A stretch of 64,000 nt of DNA from JANOYC01 sp031428675 (GTDB lineage: Bacteria; Actinomycetota; Actinomycetes; Actinomycetales; Microbacteriaceae): contig JANOYC010000052.1 of NCBI GenBank assembly GCA_031428675.1, positions 8,551 to 72,550 on the forward strand, read 5' to 3'. This document shows, one piece after another, positions 17,117 through 25,958 of this stretch. How positions within the stretch are numbered: position 1 is the first letter of the stretch; each line of letters opens with the position of its first letter. The notes under the pieces were generated by a model, which saw only the letters and a list, made by a program, of their open reading frames with translations, had not been told where the DNA came from and did not search any database. The translations under genes were made by a program, and so were the position numbers.

Positions 17117-17964
17117 GATCGGTGTGCCCTTTCGATGTCGTCTACGTGCGAACGGATGGCGTCGCGCATGCCATCGGGGCCGGCGGCAAGAATACTGCGT
17201 GAGGCACTCACGATCGTGCCCTCGGCCGCTCGACCATAGACGCGGGAGAGCTCCGAGATCGCGGCACCCTGGTGGCCGAAGCCTGGAGCGAGAATCGGTG
17301 TGCCGACGAGATCGTCGGTAGAGATACCGAACTCCTCGAGATCGATCGTGGCGCCGAGCACGACCCCGATAGAGCCGAGGTGCTCGGCTTGCGCATTCCA
17401 GGTCATCACTTCGTCGACGATACCGGCGGCGACCGACCGACCCGCCCATTTTCCCGTCGTCATCACGGCGCGTTGCACTGCCGCCGCTTCGGGATTCGAG
17501 GTCGCGCCCAGCACGAAGAGTCCCTTTCCGTTTGCCAGGGCCAGTCGAATGGGCGCTTCGATCGACCCGACGCCCTGGAAGGCGCTGATGGTCATGCAAT
17601 CCGCCTCCAATGGGCTGCCGGGCGTGAGCCACGCCTCGCCGTATGCCTCGACGCTCGTGCCGACGTCGCCGCGCTTCACGTCGGCAATGATCGACAACTC
17701 GGCCGCCCTCGCCTCCTGCATGACCCTCTCGAGAGCTGCGAATCCGGCCGACCCGTGGCGCTCGAAGAACGCGACCTGCGGCTTCACGATCCCGGCCGTG
17801 CCGTGTGTTGCGTCCACGATACGGAGGCCGAACTCCCTCAACCCGCTCGCATCATCGGGCAGGCCCCAGCGTTCGAGCAAGTACCGGTGGGGGTCGATCC
17901 CCACGCACAAGCGACCGACCTCACTGAAGGTGGAGCGAAGCCGGTCCCCGAACGTTGCCGTCAC
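17113..17964 (-). CDS. pyrF: Orotidine 5'-phosphate decarboxylase
   Basis: This 283-residue enzyme makes UMP from OMP and belongs to the longer type-2 family common in Actinobacteria. The catalytic segment is IIADVKRGD at 92-100, with Lys97, and the phosphate region is ILAPGFGHQGA. Its ATG overlaps the carB stop by 4 bp, and its stop overlaps the gmk start. Thus UMP formation and GMP kinase are cotranslated from the pyrimidine operon. No abnormal residues are seen. Confidence 0.96.
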   Translation of the reverse strand: MTATFGDRLRSTFSEVGRLCVGIDPHRYLLERWGLPDDASGLREFGLRIVDATHGTAGIVKPQVAFFERHGSAGFAALERVMQEARAAELSIIADVKRGDVGTSVEAYGEAWLTPGSPLEADCMTISAFQGVGSIEAPIRLALANGKGLFVLGATSNPEAAAVQRAVMTTGKWAGRSVAAGIVDEVMTWNAQAEHLGSIGVVLGATIDLEEFGISTDDLVGTPILAPGFGHQGAAISELSRVYGRAAEGTIVSASRSILAAGPDGMRDAIRSHVDDIERAHRS

Positions 17965-20900
17965 TGGGCGGCCCGGTCGAGGGCGTAGTCCTGCAAGCTA
18001 CGCACATGGATGGCGTCACTGGTCACTTCGAGAGAAGCGACCGCGGCTGCGAGTTGCGCGATCGTCGTGAACAGCGGCTTGTCGGCAGCAACCGTCGCGG
18101 CGCGAATCTCATAGCCGTCGGCGCGAGCGGTGCGACCGCTCGGCGTGTTGATGACGACATCCACTTCGCCGGCGTTGATGAGGTCGACGATCGACGGCTC
18201 CCCAGCTTCCGATGGCTGTCCGAGGTCGTACTTGCGCACGACGCGAGCCTGGATGCCATTGCGCGCGAGAATCTCCGCCGTGCCCTCGGTCGCAAGGATT
18301 CCGAAGCCGAGTTGCTGAAGTCGAAGCACGGGCAGGATGATCGCCCGCTTATCGCGATCGGCGACCGATACGAACACGGCGCCGCTCGATGGCAGACCGC
18401 CGTAAGCGGCTTCCTGACTTTTCGCGAACGCGCGGGGGAAGTTGGAGTCGATTCCCATGACTTCTCCGGTGGAGCGCATCTCCGGACCGAGCACGGAGTC
18501 GACAACGTGGCCGTCTTTCGTGCGGAACCGTTTGAACGGAAGCACAGCTTCTTTGACCGACACCGGCGACGTGGACGGTACATCCGACCCATCACGCGCC
18601 GGGAGCATCCCCTGGTTGACGAGGTCGCGGATCGTCGAGCCGACCATGATCAGTGACGCAGCCTTAGCAAGCGGAATGCCGAGCGCCTTCGACACGAACG
18701 GCACCGTGCGGGAGGCACGCGGATTCGCCTCAAGCACATAGAGGATGCCCTGGCCGATAGCGAATTGCACGTTGAGCAGTCCGCGCACGCCCACTCCCTC
18801 CGCGATCGCGAGGGTCGCGTCGCGAACGCGACCGATCACGTCCCGACCGAGGGTGACCGGGGGCAGTGTGCAGGCGGAGTCGCCAGAGTGAACGCCCGCC
18901 TCCTCGATGTGCTCCATCACGCCGCCGATGTACAGCTCAGTGCCGTCGTAGAGTGCGTCAACGTCGATCTCTACGGCGTCGTCGAGGAAGCGGTCAACAA
19001 GCAGGGGCTTGCCCGGTTCGATAATCGCTTGGTCGGCGACGCGATCGAAGTAGTCCACGAGCGACGGGCTGTCGTAGATGATCTCCATCCCGCGGCCCCC
19101 CAGAACGAACGACGGGCGAACGAGCACCGGGTACCCGATCTGCTCGGCTACCTCGACGGCGCCCTCAACGTCGGTTGCGGTGCCGTTGCGAGGGGCGATC
19201 AGTCCAGCCGAATCAAGGATGCGGGAGAACTGCCCGCGTTCTTCGGCCAGATCGATCGCCTCGGGCGTTGTGCCGAGGATCGTGACGCCTGCCGCTTTGA
19301 GGCCTGCGGCGAGGCCGAGAGCGGTCTGTCCGCCGAGTTGCACGACGACACCGACGAGCTCTCCGCTCGCGCTCTCCGCGTCAATCACTTCGAGCACGTC
19401 TTCCAGCGTGAGCGGCTCAAAATAGAGCCGATCGCTCGTGTCGTAGTCGGTCGACACGGTCTCGGGGTTGCAATTGATCATGATCGTTTCGAAACCAGCG
19501 TCGTGCAGCGCGAACGATGCGTGTACACAGCTGTAGTCGAATTCGACGCCTTGGCCGATGCGATTGGGCCCCGATCCGAGAATGACGACCTTCTTGGCGC
19601 TGCTCGGGACTACTTCGGTTTCGGTGTCGTAGCTCGAGTAGTGGTACGGCGTGAGTGCCGGGAACTCCCCGGCGCAGGTGTCGACTGTCTTGAACACCGG
19701 GCGCACGTTGGCGGCCCATCGGACGCTGCGCACCGAACGCTCGTCGAGGTTCCGCAGTTGCGCGATCTGCGCGTCGCTGAAACCGTGATCCTTCGCGTGG
19801 CGCAACACGGGCGCATCGAGCACGGCCGCATCGGCTATTTCTGCTGCCACCTCGTTGATGAGCACGATCTGGTCGATGAACCACGGGTCGATACCCGTGG
19901 AGGTGAACACCTCGTCGATCGACGCGCCAGCGCGAAGCGCTTGCTGCACGGTAACGATGCGTCCATCGGTCGGCACCGCGGCGAGAGCGAGCAGCTCCGT
20001 CTTGTCGCCCGGTTCGCCGATCCAGTGAAAGCTCGAGCCACGCTTCTCGAGCGAGCGGAGCGCTTTCTGCAGAGCCGTCGAGTAGTTGCGACCAATGGCC
20101 ATCGCCTCGCCCACCGACTTCATGGTGGTGGTGAGCGTCGTGTCGGCGGCCGGGAACTTCTCGAATGCGAAGCGGGGAACCTTCACCACGACATAGTCGA
20201 GCGTCGGCTCGAACGACGCCGGGGTCACTCGCGTGATGTCGTTCGGGATCTCGTCGAGGCGGTAGCCGATTGCGAGCTTTGCGGCGATCTTTGCGATTGG
20301 GAAACCGGTGGCCTTTGAGGCAAGCGCGCTCGACCGCGACACCCGCGGGTTCATCTCGATCACGATGACCCGACCGTCGGCGGGGTCGACAGCGAACTGG
20401 ATGTTGCAGCCACCGGTGTCGACGCCGACGTCGCGGATGATCCGGATGCCGATGTCACGAAGGTTCTGATACTCGCGGTCGGTCAGCGTGAGCGCCGGAG
20501 CGACAGTGATCGAGTCTCCGGTGTGCACGCCAACGGGGTCCACATTCTCGATCGAGCAGACGACGACCGTGTTGTCGGCCGTGTCTCGCATGAGTTCGAG
20601 CTCGTACTCCTTCCAGCCGAGTATCGACTCTTCGAGGAGCACTTCGTGAGTGGGGCTCTGGTGCAGCCCGTCAGTGACCATGCGGATCAGGTCCGCGCGT
20701 GAGTATGCGAATCCGGAGCCGAGCCCGCCCATGGTGAACGACGGACGGATCACGAGCGGGTAACCGAGATCGTCGGCGAACTCGACGGCTTCGTCAACCG
20801 TGTGGGCAATGTGACTGCGCGCCACATCTGCGCCCGCGTCGAGAACGAGCTGCTTGAAGATCTGCCGATCCTCACCCTTATTGATGGCCTCGAAGCTCGC

Positions 20901-21251
20901 ACCGATGAGCTCGACGTTGTATTTCTCGAGGATGCCGTTCTTGTGCAGATCGATTGCCGCGTTCAGCGCAGTCTGGCCGCCTAAGGTCGGCAGGATCGCA
21001 TCCGGCTTCTCCTTGGCGATGATTGCCTCGATGACGCGCCAGGTGATCGGCTCGACGTAGGTTGCGTCAGCGAAGTCGGGGTCGGTCATGATCGTCGCGG
21101 GGTTGGAGTTCACGAGGATGACGCGAACCCCCTCTTCGCGCAACACCCGGCATGCTTGGGTTCCCGAATAATCGAACTCGCACGCCTGACCGATCACGAT
21201 CGGTCCGGAGCCGATGACGAGCACCGAACGGATGTCTTCCCTCTTGGGCAT
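17961..21251 (-). CDS. carB: Carbamoyl-phosphate synthase large subunit
   Basis: This 1096-residue enzyme has two homologous ATP-grasp halves. The first half (about 1-400) begins with SVLVIGSGPIVIGQACEFDYSG and has MNPRVSRSSALASKATGFP. An oligomerisation domain follows (about 400-550). The second half repeats with VVILGSGPNRIGQGVEFDYSC and EANPRASRTVPFVSKA. A C-terminal MGS-like allosteric domain (last ~150 residues, GFGILATEGTAEILARNGI) is where UMP normally inhibits. It starts at the last base of carA and is coupled to pyrF. Arginine and pyrimidine synthesis share the product. Confidence 0.97.
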   Translation of the reverse strand: MPKREDIRSVLVIGSGPIVIGQACEFDYSGTQACRVLREEGVRVILVNSNPATIMTDPDFADATYVEPITWRVIEAIIAKEKPDAILPTLGGQTALNAAIDLHKNGILEKYNVELIGASFEAINKGEDRQIFKQLVLDAGADVARSHIAHTVDEAVEFADDLGYPLVIRPSFTMGGLGSGFAYSRADLIRMVTDGLHQSPTHEVLLEESILGWKEYELELMRDTADNTVVVCSIENVDPVGVHTGDSITVAPALTLTDREYQNLRDIGIRIIRDVGVDTGGCNIQFAVDPADGRVIVIEMNPRVSRSSALASKATGFPIAKIAAKLAIGYRLDEIPNDITRVTPASFEPTLDYVVVKVPRFAFEKFPAADTTLTTTMKSVGEAMAIGRNYSTALQKALRSLEKRGSSFHWIGEPGDKTELLALAAVPTDGRIVTVQQALRAGASIDEVFTSTGIDPWFIDQIVLINEVAAEIADAAVLDAPVLRHAKDHGFSDAQIAQLRNLDERSVRSVRWAANVRPVFKTVDTCAGEFPALTPYHYSSYDTETEVVPSSAKKVVILGSGPNRIGQGVEFDYSCVHASFALHDAGFETIMINCNPETVSTDYDTSDRLYFEPLTLEDVLEVIDAESASGELVGVVVQLGGQTALGLAAGLKAAGVTILGTTPEAIDLAEERGQFSRILDSAGLIAPRNGTATDVEGAVEVAEQIGYPVLVRPSFVLGGRGMEIIYDSPSLVDYFDRVADQAIIEPGKPLLVDRFLDDAVEIDVDALYDGTELYIGGVMEHIEEAGVHSGDSACTLPPVTLGRDVIGRVRDATLAIAEGVGVRGLLNVQFAIGQGILYVLEANPRASRTVPFVSKALGIPLAKAASLIMVGSTIRDLVNQGMLPARDGSDVPSTSPVSVKEAVLPFKRFRTKDGHVVDSVLGPEMRSTGEVMGIDSNFPRAFAKSQEAAYGGLPSSGAVFVSVADRDKRAIILPVLRLQQLGFGILATEGTAEILARNGIQARVVRKYDLGQPSEAGEPSIVDLINAGEVDVVINTPSGRTARADGYEIRAATVAADKPLFTTIAQLAAAVASLEVTSDAIHVRSLQDYALDRAAQ

Positions 21252-22393
21252 TACTTGGAGTCCTTCTGTGTCGTGGCGAGCACCAAATCGCGAAACCGGT
21301 CAAACAGGTAGTTGCTGTCGTGAGGACCGGCCGCCGCTTCGGGGTGGTACTGCACCGAGAATGCGGGAATGTCGAGGGCGCGGAGTCCCTCGACCACATG
21401 ATCGTTGAGGCTGAAGTGGCTGACTTCGACCCGACCGAAGCCCTCGGGCGAGTCAATCACGCCGTCGATAGGGGCATCGACCGCGAAGCCGTGGTTTTGG
21501 CTGGTGATCTCGACTCGCCCGGTGATCTTGTCGAGCACGGGCTGGTTGATTCCGCGGTGTCCGAACGGCAGCTTGTACGTTCCGAATCCGAGAGCCCTGC
21601 CGAGGAGTTGATTGCCGAAGCAGATGCCGAAGAACGGCAGGTCGGCGCGGAGAATTCCGCGCAGCAACTCGACGTGGGTGTCGGATGCGCCCGGATCCCC
21701 CGGGCCATTGGAATAGAACGCGGCGACCGGTTCGATCGCGAGCACCTCGTCGAGCGTGACGGTCTGCGGAAGCACGTGCACGTCGAAGCCGCGCTCGGCG
21801 AGGTAATGAACGGTTGAGGTCTTGATTCCGAGATCGAGCACGGCGAGCGCGCCGATGCTCTCACCCTCAGCCGGAACGACATAGCTGGTCGGAGTCGACA
21901 CCTCGCCCGAGAGGTTGCGGCCGAGCATTGAAGCGCTCGCACGCACGGTCTCGAGTTGCTCGTCATCGGTGAGTCCGGCATCCGGGCCGCTGAAGATACC
22001 CGCGCGCATGGAGCCCGCGTCGCGGAGTCGCCGCGTGAGTGCACGTGTGTCGATACCGCTGATTCCGACGATGCCGTCGGCGACGAGGTCAACGTCGAGA
22101 CTGCGGGTGGCGCGGTGGTTCGAGACGATGCGCGATGGGTCGCGCACGACGTAGCCGGCGACCCAAATGCGCCGGGATTCCGGGTCTTCGTCGTTCATCC
22201 CGGTGTTGCCGATATGCGGGGCCGTCATCACGACGATCTGACCCGCATAGCTCGGGTCGGTGATCGTCTCCTGGTAGCCGGTCATTCCGGTCGCGAAGAC
22301 AGCCTCACCGATCGTGCGGCCGAGAGCACCGTAGGCGCGGCCGACGTAGCGGGTGCCGTCTTCGAGAACGAGAACTGCGGTCGAAGTAGTCAC
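21251..22393 (-). CDS. carA: Carbamoyl-phosphate synthase small subunit
   Basis: This 380-residue glutaminase subunit supplies ammonia to CarB. The N-terminal CarA domain includes VFATGMTGYQETITDPSYAG. The class I amidotransferase triad is complete: Cys258 in FFGICFGNQ, His350 and Glu352 in VQYHPEA. It overlaps the upstream membrane-protein gene by 4 bp and carB by one base. It belongs to the pyrR-pyrB-pyrC-x-carA-carB-pyrF cluster on the minus strand. Confidence 0.97.
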   Translation of the reverse strand: MTTSTAVLVLEDGTRYVGRAYGALGRTIGEAVFATGMTGYQETITDPSYAGQIVVMTAPHIGNTGMNDEDPESRRIWVAGYVVRDPSRIVSNHRATRSLDVDLVADGIVGISGIDTRALTRRLRDAGSMRAGIFSGPDAGLTDDEQLETVRASASMLGRNLSGEVSTPTSYVVPAEGESIGALAVLDLGIKTSTVHYLAERGFDVHVLPQTVTLDEVLAIEPVAAFYSNGPGDPGASDTHVELLRGILRADLPFFGICFGNQLLGRALGFGTYKLPFGHRGINQPVLDKITGRVEITSQNHGFAVDAPIDGVIDSPEGFGRVEVSHFSLNDHVVEGLRALDIPAFSVQYHPEAAAGPHDSNYLFDRFRDLVLATTQKDSK

Positions 22394-22914
22394 TGGTCGT
22401 AGTTTCCTGACTTGCTTGTGGTGCGGTGTGGATCGAGGTGGGAGGCTGCTCTGACTAGGTCTGCGGTCGCCGGCAGGCGGAGGTAGCTGTCGACATCGGT
22501 AGTGGCGTCGGGGCCGTCGAGTCTCCAGCGGATGCGCGTGAGGCCGTCGCGTTCAACGACCCGATCGATTGCAAGGCTCGCGCGATCGAACCCGCGGATG
22601 ACGTCGGCCGCGATGAATATCGCCTCGCGTCCCGCGATGGCGAGTTCGATACCCGCATCGAACACCCGCACGGTGACGCGGCCTCGGAAACCCAGCCGAT
22701 CGGCAACGATGCGTTCGAGGGGGGCGTCGGCCGACGTGGTCGCGACATAGAAGCCGGCAACCGTCAGGTGCGGTTCTCCGGCCGTGGCCGGGGTCGCTCC
22801 CGGGACGGTGAGGCCCGCCTGCCGACGGCCGCGGGCGCGCCAGCCGAGCACCATGAGCACGAGAAGCAACGCGAGAACGGCAAGCACGAGCGCCGCCGCG
22901 AGCGGCTTATCCAC
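22390..22914 (-). CDS. Membrane-anchored PH-like domain protein of the pyrimidine operon
   Basis: This 174-residue protein starts at a GTG (22914) that overlaps the pyrC stop by 8 bp. It has an N-terminal transmembrane helix (about residues 4-23) followed by an arginine-rich stop-transfer patch (WRARGRRQ). The remaining ~140 residues are predicted mostly beta, with a segment RVTVRVFDAGIELAI. Actinobacteria keep a gene of this kind between pyrC and carA, often annotated as a PH-like or transporter-like protein. Its function is unknown; the strict operon placement suggests a link to pyrimidine synthesis. Confidence 0.8.
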   Translation of the reverse strand: MDKPLAAALVLAVLALLLVLMVLGWRARGRRQAGLTVPGATPATAGEPHLTVAGFYVATTSADAPLERIVADRLGFRGRVTVRVFDAGIELAIAGREAIFIAADVIRGFDRASLAIDRVVERDGLTRIRWRLDGPDATTDVDSYLRLPATADLVRAASHLDPHRTTSKSGNYDQ

Positions 22915-24244
22915 GGGCGTTCCGAATCGCTTCGCGGTGATCGCGCACGACATCTGCGGCTGCGAGCTCACCGTCGGCTACCGTGGCGACGCCGCCGTGG
23001 ATCGTATGTACCACGCGTCCAGGCAGCACTCGGTCCAGGTAGGGCGAGTTCACACCCTTGCCCCGGAGGTGCGTGGTGCTGAAGGTGCGCGATGCGGTCG
23101 GGTCGACCAGGGTCAGGTGCGCGGGCGAGCCGACCGAGAACGGCGAGTCGTATCCGTCCAGGCGGCCGATACGCGCTGGCGTGGCTGAGAGCACGCGCGC
23201 GACGTCTGACCAGTCGAGCAGTCCCGTGTCGACCACTGCAGCTTGCACGACGCTGAGTGCGGACTCGAGACCAACCATGCCGAACGACGCCTCGTCCCAA
23301 GCGCATTCCTTCGACTCGACCGGGTGCGGGGCGTGGTCGGTGGCGACGATGTCGATCGTGCCGTCGGCAAGTCCGGCGCGCAGAGCGTGCACATCCTCGT
23401 CTCGGCGAAGGGGCGGGTTGACCTTGAATCTCGCGTCGTAGCTGCTCACGAGCTGCTCGGTGAGCAGAAGGTGGTGAGGGGTGACCTCTGCAGTGACCTT
23501 GATGCCGCGGGCTTTCGCCCAGCGCACCACGTCGACCGATCCCGCAGTCGAGACGTGGCAGATATGCAACCGAGCGCCAACGTGCTGGGCGAGCAACACA
23601 TCGCGGGCGATGATCGACTCCTCGGCGACCGCCGGCCACCCGGCGAGGCCGAGCTCGCCCGACAGAGTTCCCTCGTTCATTTGAGCGCCCTCAGTGAGGC
23701 GCGGTTCCTGAGCGTGCTGGGCGACCACACCCCCGAAGGTCGTCACGTATTCGAGAGCTCGCCGCATCAAGAGGGCGTCGTGCACGCATTTGCCGTCATC
23801 GCTGAACACGCGAACTTTGGCGCGCGACTTGGCCATCGCGCCGATCTCCGAGAGTCGCTCCCCCGCAAGCCCGGCGGTGACCGCCCCGATCGGACGCACG
23901 GTCACGTAGCCGTGTTGTTCTCCGAGCGCTTGAACTTGCTCGACCACCCCAGCGGTGTCTTGCACCGGCTGGGTGTTCGCCATGGCGAAGACAGCGGTGA
24001 ATCCGCCGAATGCGGCCGCCCGCGACCCGGTGAGCACGGTCTCACTCTGCTCGAACCCCGGTTCACGCAGATGCGTGTGCAGGTCAACGAGACCCGGGAG
24101 CGCCTGCAGACCATGGGCGTCGACGACTCGCGCCCCGGCAGTGGAAAGCGATGCGCCGACCGCGGTGATCACTCCCCCGTCGATTGCGAGGTCGGTGCGC
24201 GATCCGCCCGGCAGGGTCGCGCCAGAGATGATGGTCGTGGTCAC
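22907..24244 (-). CDS. pyrC: Dihydroorotase
   Basis: This 445-residue type I amidohydrolase cyclises carbamoyl-aspartate to dihydroorotate. The zinc-binding HxH is in DLHTHLREPG (His56, His58). Further metal ligands appear in HICHVSTAG and in TDHAPHP (the catalytic Asp). The start is coupled to pyrB by a 4-bp overlap, so the two should be made together. Length fits the actinobacterial enzyme. Nothing indicates inactivation. Confidence 0.96.
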   Translation of the reverse strand: MTTTIISGATLPGGSRTDLAIDGGVITAVGASLSTAGARVVDAHGLQALPGLVDLHTHLREPGFEQSETVLTGSRAAAFGGFTAVFAMANTQPVQDTAGVVEQVQALGEQHGYVTVRPIGAVTAGLAGERLSEIGAMAKSRAKVRVFSDDGKCVHDALLMRRALEYVTTFGGVVAQHAQEPRLTEGAQMNEGTLSGELGLAGWPAVAEESIIARDVLLAQHVGARLHICHVSTAGSVDVVRWAKARGIKVTAEVTPHHLLLTEQLVSSYDARFKVNPPLRRDEDVHALRAGLADGTIDIVATDHAPHPVESKECAWDEASFGMVGLESALSVVQAAVVDTGLLDWSDVARVLSATPARIGRLDGYDSPFSVGSPAHLTLVDPTASRTFSTTHLRGKGVNSPYLDRVLPGRVVHTIHGGVATVADGELAAADVVRDHREAIRNARG

Positions 24245-25194
24245 AGGTCAGCCTCCGTGGTTCCGGCGAGAAGTAGGTAGAGCACGGCCATCCGAACTGA
24301 CACTCCGTTCGCAACCTGCTCGAGCACTGTCGAGCGAGCCGAGTCTGCTGCGGCCGCCGAGATCTCGAGCCCGCGATTCATTGGGCCGGGATGCATAACC
24401 ATCGTATTCGCGGGCAGTCTCTCGAGTCGCTCGTCGTCGAGGCCCCACTCACGGGCGTACTCACGCGCGCTGGGAAAGAACGCCGCATGCATCCGCTCGC
24501 TCTGGATGCGCAGCATCATCACCACGTCGGGACTTGCGTCAACGGCCTTATCGAAGTCGAACCCGGTCGTCACCGGCCATTCGGCTACGTGAACTGGTAG
24601 CAGTGTTGCGGGAGCGATCAAGCTAACCCGAGCACCGAGGGTCGTCAGTAGCCACACGTTCGATCGCACGACACGGGAGTGCAGGATGTCGCCGACGATT
24701 GTCACGCGAACGCCATCGAGGTCTTTGCCGCGCGACCCGAGCCCGTGCAGCCGCTTGCGCATGGTGAAGGCGTCGAGGAGGGCCTGGGTCGGGTGCTCAT
24801 GCGTTCCGTCGCCGGCGTTGACGACTCCCGCATCAATCCAGCCACTTTGAGCCAGCACCTGCGGTGCGCCCGACGATGAATGCCGGATGACCACAGCATC
24901 CGCGCCCATTGCGGCAAGTGTCTGCGCGGTGTCTTTCAGGCTCTCGCCCTTGGATACGCTCGATCCCTTCGCGCTGAAGGTGATCACGTCGGCGCTCAGT
25001 CGCTTGGCGGCCGCCTCGAAGGAGATGCGTGTGCGCGTCGAGTCTTCGAAGAACAGGTTGACGACCGTCTTGCCGCGGAGTGTTGGCAGCTTCTTCACGT
25101 CGCGAGTGGCGACCTGCGCCATGTCCTCGGCGACGTCGAGGATGCGGATGGCGGTGGCCCGATCGAGGGTTGCGGTGCTCAGCAGATGCTTCAT
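24241..25194 (-). CDS. pyrB: Aspartate carbamoyltransferase catalytic subunit
   Basis: This 317-residue enzyme condenses carbamoyl phosphate with aspartate. The carbamoyl-phosphate loop is FEDSTRTRISFEAAAKRL (about 50-67), and HPTQALLDAFTM and MHPGPMNRGLEI are the other family landmarks. No PyrI regulatory subunit is encoded nearby, so regulation probably acts through PyrR. It starts within the last 4 bp of pyrR and overlaps pyrC by 4 bp. Confidence 0.96.
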   Translation of the reverse strand: MKHLLSTATLDRATAIRILDVAEDMAQVATRDVKKLPTLRGKTVVNLFFEDSTRTRISFEAAAKRLSADVITFSAKGSSVSKGESLKDTAQTLAAMGADAVVIRHSSSGAPQVLAQSGWIDAGVVNAGDGTHEHPTQALLDAFTMRKRLHGLGSRGKDLDGVRVTIVGDILHSRVVRSNVWLLTTLGARVSLIAPATLLPVHVAEWPVTTGFDFDKAVDASPDVVMMLRIQSERMHAAFFPSAREYAREWGLDDERLERLPANTMVMHPGPMNRGLEISAAAADSARSTVLEQVANGVSVRMAVLYLLLAGTTEADL

Positions 25195-25721
25195 GACTCG
25201 ATCGCCACTTCGTCAATGCCGTCGGTTTCGACAAGGCGCACATTGATGCGCTCATCCGCCGCCGTCGGCAAGTTCTTGCCCACGAAATCGGCTCGGATGG
25301 GGAGTTCACGATGGCCGCGATCGACGAGCGCGGCGAGGCGCACGACCCGGGGGCGACCGTAGTCGGCGATGGCGTCGAGCGCAGCGCGGATGGTGCGTCC
25401 CGAGTAGAGCACGTCGTCGACAAGCACGACGGTCTTGCCGGTGATGCCGCCAGCGGGAAGCTGAGTCGGCGCCGGAGCCCGTGTCGGCTGGGTCGCGAGG
25501 TCATCGCGATACATGGTGACGTCGAGGTAGCCGACCGCCACCGAACCGGGGTCGATCGCGTTGAGGATGTCGGCGATCCTTTGGCCGAGAATAGCCCCGC
25601 GCGTGGGAATGCCCAAGATTACGAGGTCTGCACTCCCCCGATTGGACTCAAGGATCTCGTGGGAGATACGAGTCAACGCTCGGGTGACGTCAGATTGCTG
25701 CAGCACGGTTCGGGCAGCCAT
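25191..25721 (-). CDS. pyrR: PyrR bifunctional regulator / uracil phosphoribosyltransferase
   Basis: This 176-residue protein of the PRTase type I family has the PRPP loop TVVLVDDVLYSGRTIRAALD (about 99-118) and the early segment ILGIPTRGAILGQR. PyrR binds pyr mRNA in the presence of UMP and lowers expression of the operon. The ATG is preceded by GGAGG at a spacing of 5. The leader just upstream holds a sequence matching the PyrR RNA-binding loop, described separately. It heads the minus-strand pyr operon. Confidence 0.95.
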   Translation of the reverse strand: MAARTVLQQSDVTRALTRISHEILESNRGSADLVILGIPTRGAILGQRIADILNAIDPGSVAVGYLDVTMYRDDLATQPTRAPAPTQLPAGGITGKTVVLVDDVLYSGRTIRAALDAIADYGRPRVVRLAALVDRGHRELPIRADFVGKNLPTAADERINVRLVETDGIDEVAIES

Positions 25722-25726
25722 CGTGA

Positions 25727-25754
25727 CCTCCTTCCCCGCCTCTCTGGACGGAAC
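25727..25754 (-). promoter_or_regulatory. Probable PyrR-binding RNA element overlapping the pyrR Shine-Dalgarno
   Basis: Read on the minus strand, the leader contains GTCCAGAGAGGC flanked by UUCC and GGAA, which can pair to form a short hairpin with the CCAGAGAGG loop. The core matches the PyrR recognition consensus ARUCCNGNGAGGYU known from Bacillus pyr attenuators. The 3' side runs directly into the GGAGG ribosome-binding site. Binding of PyrR-UMP would therefore hide the Shine-Dalgarno, the translational control reported for mycobacteria. No terminator/antiterminator pair is seen here. Confidence 0.75.
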
Positions 25755-25776
25755 TTAAAGGATGTCTAGCGAAAGA

Positions 25777-25782
25777 ACTCTA
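25777..25782 (-). promoter_or_regulatory. Candidate -10 hexamer of the pyr operon
   Basis: The minus-strand hexamer TAGAGT lies 55 bp before the pyrR start and would give a leader of about 50 nt that contains the whole PyrR site. No good -35 sequence was found at the proper distance, so this is only a candidate. Confidence 0.35.
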
Positions 25783-25810
25783 CCACCGCGCGGCGCTCCC
25801 GCGGCTCGCG

Positions 25811-25904
25811 CAGCAGATGCCACCGAGAGTGCCCGTTCGGGACGAGAAGGACGCGGCGCGCACGCACTCTTGTCCCAAACGGGCACTCTCAGCGGGTGCT
25901 GCTG
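25811..25904. repeat. 94-bp imperfect palindrome between nusB and pyrR
   Basis: The core consists of two 19-bp arms (25825-25843 and 25872-25890) that are inverted copies with one mismatch (GAGAGTGCCCGTT, then C or T, then GGGAC). They enclose a GC-rich 28-nt loop. Outer arms CAGCAG (25811-25816) and CTGCTG (25899-25904) extend the symmetry. It lies after nusB and before the pyrR promoter candidate, so as RNA it could terminate nusB transcription, although no U tract follows. It may also be an inserted palindromic repeat; no second copy was seen in the window. Confidence 0.7.
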
Positions 25905-25905
25905 C

Positions 25906-25941
25906 GGGCGCGGGTGCGGGTGCGGATGCGGGTGCGGATGC
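25906..25941. repeat. Hexanucleotide tandem tract (six units of GGGTGC/GGATGC type)
   Basis: Six consecutive 6-bp units read GGGCGC, GGGTGC, GGGTGC, GGATGC, GGGTGC, GGATGC. The tract lies 18 bp past the nusB stop and touches the palindrome. It is a simple-sequence tract likely to vary in copy number by slippage. Confidence 0.8.
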
Positions 25942-25958
25942 CGGGGCGTCCGCCGCGC

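Noticed and set aside
15359..17239. A 626-codon open frame on the plus strand
   Set aside because: It lies opposite coaBC, rpoZ and gmk, has no family motifs and reflects high-GC third-position bias. The minus-strand genes have strong motifs.
18765..20318. A 517-codon open frame on the plus strand
   Set aside because: It is the antisense shadow of carB, which is complete and canonical.
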